Positions 32,780 to 40,443 of a stretch of DNA of 64,000 bases are shown here, in pieces. The position numbers and the translations under genes are program-made. The notes below the pieces were generated by a model. It did no database searches. It worked only from the letters and a program-made list of their open reading frames with translations, and had not been told where the DNA came from. Location: contig CAWDNZ010000004.1 in NCBI GenBank assembly GCA_963803845.1, positions 1,240,001 through 1,304,000 of the forward strand. Direction: 5' to 3'. The stretch comes from JABDIY01 sp963803845 (GTDB taxonomy: Bacteria > Actinomycetota > Acidimicrobiia > Acidimicrobiales > SZUA-35). The first letter of the stretch is position 1; every line of letters begins with the position of its first letter.

Positions 32780-34119
32780 CCCTTCCCGTCGTCACCATCC
32801 GCCTTCCCTTGGTGGCACTCTTCTTGGGTCTGGCGGTGATCTTCCTTCCCTCCATGGACGGGGTGGAAGTCTTCGGTGTGGTGTTCGACGGGCGATTCCT
32901 CCTGGTGAACGGGGTTGTGCTGGTCCTGGCACTAGCGGACTACATTCTTGCGCCGCCGCCCGACTCGATCTCCGTGCGCCGCGTCCATCCCACCTCGGTG
33001 ACACTGGGGTCCACGGCAACGATGTCCTGGCAATTTGAACGAGGCAACGGTCGGGGATCCGTCGTTGTCAACCTGGCCGACGAGTTGGCGCCAACCCTCC
33101 ATGCGCAGCAACGAAGGGTGCGGGTGTCGGTTCCCCCTCGGAGCACGGTCACCTCAAGCGTGGATTTCACACCGACCCGACGGGGCCGCTTCGCTCCTTC
33201 TCGACTGGTACTTCGGACGAGCGGACCATTGGGTTTGATCCAGAAACAGCGGACGTACCGCGTGAACACAACACTTCGGGTTCTTCCGCCGTTTCGCAGC
33301 GCCAAGCAGGCCGAGCTGAGTCTCAAGAAGGCTCGTCTGCTGGAGGTCGGCATCCGTGCGGCTCGAGTCCGGGGGAGTGGGACCGACTTCGACTCACTTC
33401 GCGAAATGGGCCCGGACGACGAGAGCCGCCGGATCGACTGGGCCGCAACCGCCCGGACCGGTAAACCCATCGTTCGGGTCTTCCGGACCGAGCGAAATCA
33501 GACGGTGCTGGTACTGCTGGACAGTGGGCGTGTGATGGCTGGTCGGATCGCCGAGGTCCCACGAATCGAACACGCCATGGACGGCGCGATGATGCTGGCC
33601 GAACTCACCACCGGTCTTGGCGACAAGATGGGTCTGGTGGCCTTCGATCAAGATGTTCACACCACGATCTCCGCCACCAACCGTCGCCGGCAGCGGTCAG
33701 TCATCGCCGAGCAATTGTTCGACCTGCAACCGGCACTGGTGTCATCCAACTACTCCCTCATGGTCACCCGGGTGATGGCCAAACAACGACGCCGTGCGCT
33801 ACTGGTGTTGATGACCGATCTCGAAGAGCAGGCGGTCCGCGAGTACCTTCTCCCCGCACTGCCACTGCTGGTGCGGACCCATGTTGTGGTGGTAGCGGCC
33901 GTCTCGGATCCCGACGTTCACTACTGGGCCGATCAACCGATCACCGACGAAGAATCGATGTTCCTGCGCGCCGCCGCCATCGAGGAGATCGAACGCCGAA
34001 CCCGCGTGGCCGCCGATCTCGCAGCACTCGGCGTGCGGGTGATCGACGAACCCCCCAGCGACTTCGCCCAAGCGCTCGGCGACATGTACCTCGACGTCAA
34101 ATCCATGGGTCGGCTGTAA
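32776..34119 (+). CDS. DUF58 domain protein (second MoxR cluster)
   Basis: 447 residues from GTG 32776, overlapping the MoxR stop by GTGA. Two membrane helices (LPLVALFLGLAVIFLPSMDG and LLVNGVVLVLALADYILA) are followed by a beta-rich domain and the DUF58 signature LREMGPDDESRRIDWAATARTGKPIVRVF. The C-terminal part looks like a von Willebrand A fold (QTVLVLLDSGRVMAG, with the DxGRxM loop). It is the last gene before the repeat island; in mycobacteria the next gene would be the divergent SpoIIM gene. Confidence 0.9.
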   Translation: MTLPVVTIRLPLVALFLGLAVIFLPSMDGVEVFGVVFDGRFLLVNGVVLVLALADYILAPPPDSISVRRVHPTSVTLGSTATMSWQFERGNGRGSVVVNLADELAPTLHAQQRRVRVSVPPRSTVTSSVDFTPTRRGRFAPSRLVLRTSGPLGLIQKQRTYRVNTTLRVLPPFRSAKQAELSLKKARLLEVGIRAARVRGSGTDFDSLREMGPDDESRRIDWAATARTGKPIVRVFRTERNQTVLVLLDSGRVMAGRIAEVPRIEHAMDGAMMLAELTTGLGDKMGLVAFDQDVHTTISATNRRRQRSVIAEQLFDLQPALVSSNYSLMVTRVMAKQRRRALLVLMTDLEEQAVREYLLPALPLLVRTHVVVVAAVSDPDVHYWADQPITDEESMFLRAAAIEEIERRTRVAADLAALGVRVIDEPPSDFAQALGDMYLDVKSMGRL

Positions 34120-34128
34120 CTCCCTCCG

Positions 34129-34435
34129 GGGGCCGTTCCGCCGGCCACGGAGGCCTCGCCTGCCCGGCCTACAACAGATCCTCGGTTTGGTTCCTAGCTC
34201 CGGGTCGTTTCACGGCTCGCTCCGCTCAACCAGAACGGCGCGTCTCGTTTGCTGCTCCGTCCCTCCGCAGCGTGGCCTGACGGGGCCGTTCCGCCGGCCA
34301 CGGAGGCCTCGCCTGCCCGGCCTACAACAGATCCTCGGTTTGGTTCCTCACTCCGGGTCGTTTCACGGCTCACAGCTGTGTTGTCCCTCCGGGGGGCGTT
34401 TCGCCGGGCACGCAGCCCTCGCCTTCGGCGCGATG
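34129..34435 (-). repeat. Family A repeats, two long direct copies and one partial, minus orientation
   Basis: A 90-bp segment occurs at 34129-34218 and again at 34282-34371 with only two or three changes (begins GGGGCCGTTCCGCCGGCC, ends GGGTCGTTTCACGGCTC). A third, partial copy at about 34376-34435 begins TGTGTTGTCCCTCCGG. Read on the minus strand they show GGCCGGGCAGGCGAGGCCT and GGAGGGACAACA, the same blocks as the copies at 4131 and 35-37 kb. Non-coding; bases 34436-34514 hold nothing recognisable. Confidence 0.85.
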
Positions 34436-34514
34436 ATAGCTGCATCGATCGCTTTGGTTCGAGTTGCGTAGGGTGCGCCCCTTCGCCTGGGGGCGTGCTG
34501 GGCTGTCCCTGCTT

Positions 34515-34619
34515 CTGGCCGCCTGAAACGTCGATGCAGGGCGAGGTGGCCGCCTGAGGGTTTGGAATTCGACGTTTCCAGCGGCCGGGTTCGTCAACAC
34601 CGAAGCTTCGAGCGGTCAC
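34515..34619 (+). repeat. Family B palindromic repeat, copy 1
   Basis: About 105 bases beginning CTGGCCGCCTGAAACGTCG and ending CTTCGAGCGGTCACT. Two left arms (TGGCCGCCTGA) and two right arms (CAGCGGCC, GAGCGGTCA) allow a long imperfect hairpin. The element reaches into the end of the GNAT gene and appears to supply its stop codon (34616-34618). It is the most diverged of the three copies. Confidence 0.7.
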
Positions 34620-35392
34620 TTCGGCGGGACGCGAGTGAAGTCGTGGGTCCGACGGGCTTCAACATAGCCGAGGCGGTTGTACCACTCACGCGGCCAGTCG
34701 TGGAGATTGGCCTCGAGGAACGAGAGCTCGCAACCGGCATTTTGGCTGCACCTCAGTGCTTCACGGACCAATGACTCGCCGTAGCCGCGTCCACGGAAGC
34801 TCGGATGTGTGTAGAGATTCTCGAGTTGGGCGATGCTGTCCGCACGATCCAGGTAAAGATCAACGCGGGCGGCGATCTCAGCGCCGTCGAAGACTGCGAG
34901 CAGCGTCACGTCCGCGCCTCGGGAATACAAGGCCGTCCGATCGGCGAGTTGGGCGAGCACTTCGTCGGAAGCGTCGGGCAAGTCGACTCGCCAGTCGCGC
35001 ACGAGCGCCGACCGCAGCACGTCGAGCGACACGGGCAGGACCTGGTGTGTTGCCGGCTCGGCCTCACGGCCAGAGTGAATCATCGTTACGAGAGGCTCAT
35101 GTTCGTAACCCGCGGCGACGAAGTCTGATCTCAGGTGTTGGCCGAGAGCATTGTCGAGAACGGAAACATATCGATGCTGCACACCGGCGCCGCCGAGTAG
35201 TTCGTCGACCGCCGAGAGGATCTCCGCAGCTGGTGCAGCCGAGGTGACCACGATCCGGTTGTGACTGTAGGCGTCCGGAAAGTCTCTTTGCAGGAGAGCA
35301 AATCCCCAAGACAAGTTCACAACGTCCGTCGCTTGAGCCTTGGCGAATCGCTGCTCGAACGCCGCAATGCGTTCCACATCGGACTTCGTCAT
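34616..35392 (-). CDS. GNAT-family N-acetyltransferase
   Basis: 258 residues. The C-terminal half has the acetyl-CoA-binding signature LENLYTHPSFRGRGYGESLVREAL (RGRGYG loop) and a terminal WYNRLGYVEARRTHDFTRVP, typical of GNAT enzymes. The N-terminal half is a degenerate GNAT-like domain, so this may be a tandem-GNAT protein. The substrate is unknown. It lies alone in the repeat island, with family B repeat at its 3' end and family A repeat behind its start. Confidence 0.86.
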   Translation of the reverse strand: MTKSDVERIAAFEQRFAKAQATDVVNLSWGFALLQRDFPDAYSHNRIVVTSAAPAAEILSAVDELLGGAGVQHRYVSVLDNALGQHLRSDFVAAGYEHEPLVTMIHSGREAEPATHQVLPVSLDVLRSALVRDWRVDLPDASDEVLAQLADRTALYSRGADVTLLAVFDGAEIAARVDLYLDRADSIAQLENLYTHPSFRGRGYGESLVREALRCSQNAGCELSFLEANLHDWPREWYNRLGYVEARRTHDFTRVPPK

Positions 35393-35440
35393 AGGAGCAC
35401 ACTATTGGAGGTGCGTCACATAGAGGAAGCACGGTGAGCG

Positions 35441-35565
35441 GTCCGAGCTTAGGCTCAGACCGCGGTTGTTGGAGTGCCGGAGGCGGAGCCTGCGTGGCGT
35501 TTGAACGCCCCCCGGAGGGACCGCAAGCATGGGCCAGCTGCCATTGCGCCGCAGGCCGCACGGGC
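35441..35565 (+). repeat. Family A repeat, plus orientation
   Basis: It begins GTCCGAGCTTAGGCTCAGAC and contains TGTTGGAGTGCCGGAGGCGG, GCCTGCGTGGCGTTTGAACG, CCCGGAGGGAC and CAGCTGCCATTGCGCCGCAG. The centre GGCGTTTGAACGCC is a near-perfect palindrome. It sits in the gap between the GNAT gene and the ArsR operon. Confidence 0.88.
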
Positions 35566-35593
35566 TTGTTTGGCACCGTGAAATGCCCCCCTA

Positions 35594-35706
35594 CTGACCG
35601 CCCGAAACGTCGCCGCAGAGCGAAGTGACCGCCTGAACGTTTGCGATTCGAAGGTTGGGGCGGCCAGGTGCGTCAATCTCGAAGGTTGGGGCGGCCAGGT
35701 GCGTCA
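35594..35706 (+). repeat. Family B palindromic repeat, copy 2
   Basis: Begins CTGACCGCCCGAAACGTCG, has a second left arm GTGACCGCCTGAACG and two identical right arms (CGAAGGTTGGGGCGGCCAGG at about 35650 and 35680). The right arms are direct repeats of 30 bases and pair with the left arms, forming a large stem. It directly precedes the arsR promoter region. Confidence 0.85.
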
Positions 35707-35756
35707 CGTCGGCGCGAAGCTCTGACTGCCGAGTAAATGGCATTCCTCGGGGGAGC

Positions 35757-35804
35757 TTGACACCTAGGTTCTCTCTGCAGTACTTTCCAAGTAGGTTAAT
35801 TAAC
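35757..35804 (+). promoter_or_regulatory. Candidate promoter and operator of the arsR-SRPBCC operon
   Basis: TTGACA at 35757-35762 is a perfect -35 hexamer; TACTTT at 35781-35786 (18-base spacer) is a possible -10. Just downstream, GTTAATTAAC at 35795-35804 is a perfect 10-bp palindrome in otherwise GC-rich DNA, 30 bases before the arsR start, a plausible binding site for the ArsR-type repressor itself. Confidence 0.5.
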
Positions 35805-35834
35805 GAGTATGGCAAGTGAGGAAGGAAGCCTGCA

Positions 35835-36209
35835 GTGGGTTCAGCGAATGCAACGCTCGACGATGCTCGACTGGATGAGACGTTCGCAGCGCTCGCCAAC
35901 TCCACGCGGCGTGCGATCCTGGCCCAGTTGGCCAAGGGTGAGGCAACGGTGAACGATCTCGCCGAACCCTTCGACCTCACGCTCCCAGCGATTTCCAAAC
36001 ACATCAAGGTGCTAGAACACGCTGGGTTGATCACGCGCGGCCGCCGGGCCCAGTTTCGGCCGTGCACTATTGCCGCCGCACCACTTGCCGAGGTCGCTGA
36101 TTGGGCCGAGCGCTACCGCCACATCTGGGACGACAGATTTGACCGTATGGACAACTACGTCCGAAACCTACAGACCGCTAATGAAGAAAGAGACATGACA
36201 AATGACTGA
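35835..36209 (+). CDS. ArsR-family transcriptional regulator
   Basis: 124 residues from GTG 35835: ETFAALANSTRRAILAQLAKGEATVNDLAEPFDLTLPAISKHIKVLEHAGLI is a winged helix-turn-helix of the ArsR type without metal-binding cysteines. Regulators of this subgroup are nearly always paired with an SRPBCC gene, as here (stop and start overlap, ATGA). They usually repress their own operon. The inducing ligand is unknown. Confidence 0.93.
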   Translation: MGSANATLDDARLDETFAALANSTRRAILAQLAKGEATVNDLAEPFDLTLPAISKHIKVLEHAGLITRGRRAQFRPCTIAAAPLAEVADWAERYRHIWDDRFDRMDNYVRNLQTANEERDMTND

Positions 36210-36687
36210 AACCAAGGACGTCCAAATCGAACGCACCTTTGACGCTCCCATCGACCTGATATGGGCGATGTGGACCGAGGCCGACCACTTTGCCAACTGG
36301 TATGGCCCCATGGGCGCCACGATCCCTAAGGCCGAGATGGACGTTCGTGTGGGCGGCCGCCGCCACATCGGCATGGAGATGGAAACCCCCAAGGGCCAAA
36401 TGAAGATGTTCTTCGTTGGCGAGTACCGCGAGATCGACCCCAAGACTCGTCTCGTCTACACCGAGAGCATGGCCGACGCAGACGGCAATGCCATGACCGC
36501 GGAACAGATGGGTATGCCCGCAGGCGCATCGATGGAGACCTCAGTGGTAGTTGAACTGGAAGATCTTGGCGAACAGACCAAGATGGTCATGACGCACATC
36601 GGCGTCCCGGCCGACTCTCCCGGCGGCCAAGGCTGGGCGATGGCAATTGGCAAGATGGAAGCACGCGTTGCGGAACTCTCCGGCTGA
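36202..36687 (+). CDS. SRPBCC (AHSA1-type) domain protein
   Basis: 161 residues. DVQIERTFDAPIDLIWAMWTEADHFANWYGP opens the START/Bet v1-like fold, and MTHIGVPADSPGGQGWAMAIGKMEARVAEL closes it with the long C-terminal helix. The family binds hydrophobic ligands; paired with ArsR it may sense or handle a small molecule. Translationally coupled to arsR. Confidence 0.9.
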   Translation: MTETKDVQIERTFDAPIDLIWAMWTEADHFANWYGPMGATIPKAEMDVRVGGRRHIGMEMETPKGQMKMFFVGEYREIDPKTRLVYTESMADADGNAMTAEQMGMPAGASMETSVVVELEDLGEQTKMVMTHIGVPADSPGGQGWAMAIGKMEARVAELSG

Positions 36688-36691
36688 CATT

Positions 36692-36800
36692 CTGACCGCC
36701 CGAAACGTCGCCAAAGTGTGAACTGACCGCCCGAACCTTCGATATTCGAACTTTCGGGCGGCCAAGTCCTTCAGAACCGAAGTCTCGGGCGGCCAGGTCG
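36692..36800 (+). repeat. Family B palindromic repeat, copy 3
   Basis: Begins CTGACCGCCCGAAACGTCG four bases after the SRPBCC stop. Left arms CTGACCGCCCGAA occur twice; right arms TTTCGGGCGGCCAAG and TCTCGGGCGGCCAGGTC pair with them. The centre CGATATTCG forms the loop. With a stem of this strength it may also end the arsR operon transcript. Confidence 0.85.
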
Positions 36801-37200
36801 ACTGCACGTTGCGGAGTCAAACGGTTTGTTTCTGTGCATCTGTTGGAGTGCCGGAGGCGGAGCCTGCGTGGCGTTTGAACGCCTCCCGGAGGGACAACAA
36901 TTGTTCTTCCAGCTGCCATTGCGCCGCAGGCTCCCAACTGTGGGCAGTCCGAGTTTCGGCTCAGACAGCATCTGTTGGAGCGCCGGAGGCGGAGCCTGCG
37001 TGGCGTTTGAACGCCTCCCGGAGGGACAGCAATCGAGCTGCCAGTTGCGGTTGCGCCGCAGGCTCCTGGGTGCGCCCAAAAGCGGGCGCACCCGGACGGA
37101 ACTGCACGTTGAGCAGTCCGAGCTCAGGCTCAGACAGGAGTTGTTGGTGCGCCGGAGGCGGAGCCTGCGTGGCGTTTGAACGCCCCCCGGAGGGACAGCA
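36801..37200 (+). repeat. Tandem array of three family A repeats
   Basis: The conserved core (TGTTGG.G.GCCGGAGGCGG..) starts at 36841, 36973 and 37142. Each is followed by GCCTGCGTGGCGTTTGAACG and CCCGGAGGGACA, and the first two also by the GCGCCGCAGGCTCC block. GTCCGAG(T/C)T..GGCTCAGAC linkers precede copies two and three. The third copy is cut off three bases before the spoIIM stop codon. The short frames in this array (PEAEPAWRLNASRRD) are a property of the repeat, not genes. Confidence 0.92.
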
Positions 37201-37203
37201 CGG

Positions 37204-38211
37204 TCAGTTGACGCTGGCGGCGGCGCGTTCTTCGGTTTCGGTGATGAGGCCGGTGAAGCCGGCGAGTGCCGCCCGTTTGCCGAACACCACGATGTAGGTG
37301 ACGAAGGCCAACCAGATGCTGGCACCCACACCGATTCGTGGCCACAGTGGCAACCCGGGGGTGATGAAGCCCTCGATGAATCCCGCCACGATGAAGGCGA
37401 GGATGAGACCGATGATCACGGCGATCGATCGGCGGCCTTCGATGCCGAAGGCCCGGGCCCGGGTGCGATCGCCGGGTCGGACGAGGGCCCAACCCATCGA
37501 GAGGCCTGCCGCTCCGGCAATGATGACCGCCGATAGTTCCAGGAGTCCATGGGGTGCGATGAGTCCAAAGAACGTGCCCTGGGCTCCGGCGGCGATGAAC
37601 ACACCGTGGCTGGCGCCAACGTTGAAGCCGTTGAAGGCCAAGATGAACAGGGTTCCCAGACCGAACGTCACGCCCAGCGCGTAGGCCAGGAACGAGACCT
37701 GAATGTTGTTCACCAGCACCTTCACCGCAAACTCTTCGGCGGCGGACGATGAGTAGTACTCCTCGAAGTCTCGTTCCACAAGAGCGTTGCGAGTCTCTTG
37801 GTCGATCGCCAGATCCAGTGCTTCAGCATTGGTTCCAAGCCAGATGGCCGTGGCGGCCCACGGCAATGCCAGGGCTAGGAATGAGACAAGCACAGCCTTG
37901 CGGATGTGCCACACCGCTCCAGGGAAGCTGATGGAAAAGAAACGGCGGAAGGCGCTGCGGGTGGACGACGTGCGGCGATACAACACGGCGTTCGATCCTG
38001 CTACCAGCGCATTGAGTTCTGTGACCAGGCCGGGGTCGGCGTAGAAGCCGCGGGCGAAACTCAGTTGAGCGGAGACTCGGTGGTGGAGTGCCACGAATTC
38101 GTCCAATTCCGATCGAGGCAGTTTGGATGACGAGCTATTCACCTTGCTGGTGAGTTGACGGAGCCGATCCCACTCGGGTCGGTGCGTGGTGAGATAGCGG
38201 TCCAGGTCCAC
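37204..38211 (-). CDS. Stage II sporulation protein M-like (SpoIIM/DUF95) membrane protein
   Basis: 335 residues: a soluble helical N-terminus (DLDRYLTTHRPEWDRLRQLTSKV) and about six membrane helices with HIRKAVLVSFLALALPWAATAIW, VNNIQVSFLAYALGVTFGLGTLFILAFNGFNVG and APHGLLELSAVIIAGAAGLSMGWALVRPG. The FxPHGxxE segment is the family hallmark. In non-sporulating actinobacteria it belongs to the MoxR/DUF58 locus, where it is read in the opposite direction, exactly as here. Confidence 0.9.
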   Translation of the reverse strand: MDLDRYLTTHRPEWDRLRQLTSKVNSSSSKLPRSELDEFVALHHRVSAQLSFARGFYADPGLVTELNALVAGSNAVLYRRTSSTRSAFRRFFSISFPGAVWHIRKAVLVSFLALALPWAATAIWLGTNAEALDLAIDQETRNALVERDFEEYYSSSAAEEFAVKVLVNNIQVSFLAYALGVTFGLGTLFILAFNGFNVGASHGVFIAAGAQGTFFGLIAPHGLLELSAVIIAGAAGLSMGWALVRPGDRTRARAFGIEGRRSIAVIIGLILAFIVAGFIEGFITPGLPLWPRIGVGASIWLAFVTYIVVFGKRAALAGFTGLITETEERAAASVN

Positions 38212-38285
38212 TAGCGCGCTCCGGTGTCGATCGGATCACCGGGGATGGAACAGAAGCCGCCGAACACGTCCATTACGATAATTCA

Positions 38286-39239
38286 GTGCGAGGTCTCACT
38301 GTTGCCACTGTGGAATTGGAACGGTCGAGCACCTACACGTCGGTGATCACGCCGCAAGCGGTTTTGCTGCAGTTTCGTACCGCCGGTCTTGGCTCCAGAG
38401 TCCTGGCGAAGTTGATCGACTTGGCAATCCAAGTTGTGCTTCTGATCGTGGTTGCCATCGTCTCAGGGGTGCTGCCCGGGAGTGCCGGCTTCATCAGCGG
38501 CGCCGTAGGAATCTTTCTCGTGCTCTTCGCCTATCCGGCCTCGGAGGCGTTTACCAGCGGGCAGACGCTCGGTAAGAAGGCGCTCTCCATTCGAGTCATC
38601 ACCGCCGACGGTGGGCCTATCCGCTTTCGGCATGGTGTGGTGCGCAGCCTCATCGGGTTTTTCGAATTCCTCATCGTCCCCGGCGGGGCCGTTGCTCTGA
38701 TCTGTACGTTGTTCACGCGTCGGAGCCAGCGCGTCGGGGATCTGGTGGCCGAGACGGTTGTGGTTCGGGAGAAGAATGATCCCACCTACCCGCTGTTCTT
38801 CAATCCGCCGCCGGGAGCCGAACAGGTAGCGCTCAGTTTGGACACCACGCGGCTCTCCCACCCCCAGTACGGGTTATTGCGGGAATTCGTGGTTCGGAGT
38901 TGGGAGATGACCCCCGAAGCCCGTCAGAAAGTGGCCATCGATTTGTCGGACCGCCTCTTCAACCTGGGAATACGCCGCCCCCCCAGCATCCCGGCCGAAA
39001 TCTTCGTCTCTGCCGTTGCCTTCGCTCACCAGCGGCGCTTCGCCGGGGTAGGCGGGCCCGTCGGGCTGGCCCTCCCAACTATGGCCACGCGGAACAGCCC
39101 ATTGGTAGGCCAACGGGGTGGACCGCCTCCGGCCCCCATGGGACCACCCGTCAATTTGCCCCCGCCTCAGGGTGGTGTCCCGGGCTCCGGTGCCATGGCG
39201 ATGAATCACCCGCCCACTCCCGGGCCGCCGAGAGCGTGA
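38286..39239 (+). CDS. RDD-family membrane protein
   Basis: 317 residues. Three membrane helices with GLGSRVLAKLIDLAIQVVLLIVVAI (the R-D-D region), ASEAFTSGQTLGKKALSIRVI and RSQRVGDLVAETVVVRE define the RDD domain. The C-terminal 150 residues are soluble and end in a proline-rich tail. It closes the MoxR2-type locus and is divergent from spoIIM with 74 bases between. Confidence 0.9.
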   Translation: MRGLTVATVELERSSTYTSVITPQAVLLQFRTAGLGSRVLAKLIDLAIQVVLLIVVAIVSGVLPGSAGFISGAVGIFLVLFAYPASEAFTSGQTLGKKALSIRVITADGGPIRFRHGVVRSLIGFFEFLIVPGGAVALICTLFTRRSQRVGDLVAETVVVREKNDPTYPLFFNPPPGAEQVALSLDTTRLSHPQYGLLREFVVRSWEMTPEARQKVAIDLSDRLFNLGIRRPPSIPAEIFVSAVAFAHQRRFAGVGGPVGLALPTMATRNSPLVGQRGGPPPAPMGPPVNLPPPQGGVPGSGAMAMNHPPTPGPPRA

Positions 39240-39294
39240 ATTCTGGCTCGCCATTCGCCCGATCGTGAGGCGATCCCCTCGGTAACCTGAAGAG

Positions 39295-40443
39295 ATGGTT
39301 CACTACCTTGATCACGCTGCCAGCACACCGGTGCACCCCCGCGCCGTGGAAGCGATGACCGAGGTCCTCACCAGTTCCTACGGCAATCCGTCGGGCTCCC
39401 ACCGTCTGGCTCGAGAGGCCAATATTCGCCTCGATGCCGCCCGGTCAACGATCGCTCAGTGTTTCGGTCTCAAGCCCGGAAATCTCGTGTTCACCAGCGG
39501 CGGCACCGAGGCGGATTCGCTGGCGGTGAACGGAGCGCTCCAACGGACCGGCCCGGGATCGGTTGCGGTGTGTTCAGCAATTGAGCATCACGCCATTCTC
39601 GATCCCGTGGTCAAAACGGGCGGAGAAGTAGTGGACGTACAGCCCGACGGAACGCTGGACCTCACCCACCTGTCCTCTGTTCTGACCAGCTTGGCCAAAG
39701 CCGGGACCCCGGTTGCGTTGGTTTCGGTGATGGCGGCAAACAACGAGTCCGGAGTCGTGCAGCCAGTCGCCGAGGTCGCAGCTATCGCGCGCGAACTCGC
39801 CCCCGATGCGCTGGTGCACACCGATGCCGTGCAGTTTCCGGCCTGGCGATCAACGGTAGATCTGGCGTCCGCCGTAGACATGATGTCGATAAGCGCTCAC
39901 AAATTCGGTGGACCAAAGGGGACTGGGTTCCTTTCGGTGAGGAACGGCGTCACGCTTCCTCCGCATCAGTTGGGCGGAGGCCAAGAGCGCGGCCGGAGAG
40001 GCGGGACGCAGAACGTGCCTGGCATCGTGGCCATGGCGGCGGCCGTGGAAGTCATGGCCGCCGAACGACTCGAACAAGCCGAGCGCGTAGCTTCCCTGAG
40101 GGATCAGATGGTCGCCCGGATCACTTCTGCGATCACCGGCGTGACCATCACCGGCGGTCAGGCGGAACGCTTGCCGAGCATCGCCCATCTGTGCGTGGAG
40201 GGCGTGGAGTCTGAGGCCCTTCTCTTTCTGCTGGAAAAGCACGACGTCATGGCTTCGGCCGCCGCGTCGTGTTCCAGCGGCGCGCAGCAAACCAGTCACG
40301 TGCTGGCGGCCATGGGCGTCCCGCTCGATCTAGCTCGGGGTGCGGTTCGGTTGAGTCTGGGCTATTCCTCTACTCAGGAGAATGTGGATGCCGCGGTCGA
40401 GGCCGTGGTCGCAGCGGTTATGCGGAGCCGAAGCCATGGCTGA
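39295..40443 (+). CDS. Cysteine desulfurase (IscS/NifS-like)
   Basis: 382 residues, PLP-dependent. YLDHAASTPVHPRAVEAM opens the protein; EADSLAVNGAL, HTDAVQFPAW and the PLP lysine in SISAHKFGGPKGTGFL are present, and the sulfur-carrying cysteine is in MASAAASCSSGAQQTS. It delivers sulfur to MnmA: mnmA starts 8 bases before its stop, so both are made together for tRNA 2-thiouridine formation. Confidence 0.94.
   Translation: MVHYLDHAASTPVHPRAVEAMTEVLTSSYGNPSGSHRLAREANIRLDAARSTIAQCFGLKPGNLVFTSGGTEADSLAVNGALQRTGPGSVAVCSAIEHHAILDPVVKTGGEVVDVQPDGTLDLTHLSSVLTSLAKAGTPVALVSVMAANNESGVVQPVAEVAAIARELAPDALVHTDAVQFPAWRSTVDLASAVDMMSISAHKFGGPKGTGFLSVRNGVTLPPHQLGGGQERGRRGGTQNVPGIVAMAAAVEVMAAERLEQAERVASLRDQMVARITSAITGVTITGGQAERLPSIAHLCVEGVESEALLFLLEKHDVMASAAASCSSGAQQTSHVLAAMGVPLDLARGAVRLSLGYSSTQENVDAAVEAVVAAVMRSRSHG

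Noticed and set aside
34120..37203. Insertion sequence or prophage as the source of the island
   Set aside because: No transposase, integrase or phage gene and no target-site duplication that I can see; only non-coding repeats and three ordinary genes.
36771..37331. Long reading frames on both strands over the repeat array
   Set aside because: They only translate the family A repeat (PEAEPAWRLNASRRD and its antisense) and appear wherever the repeat occurs; no start signal or family similarity.
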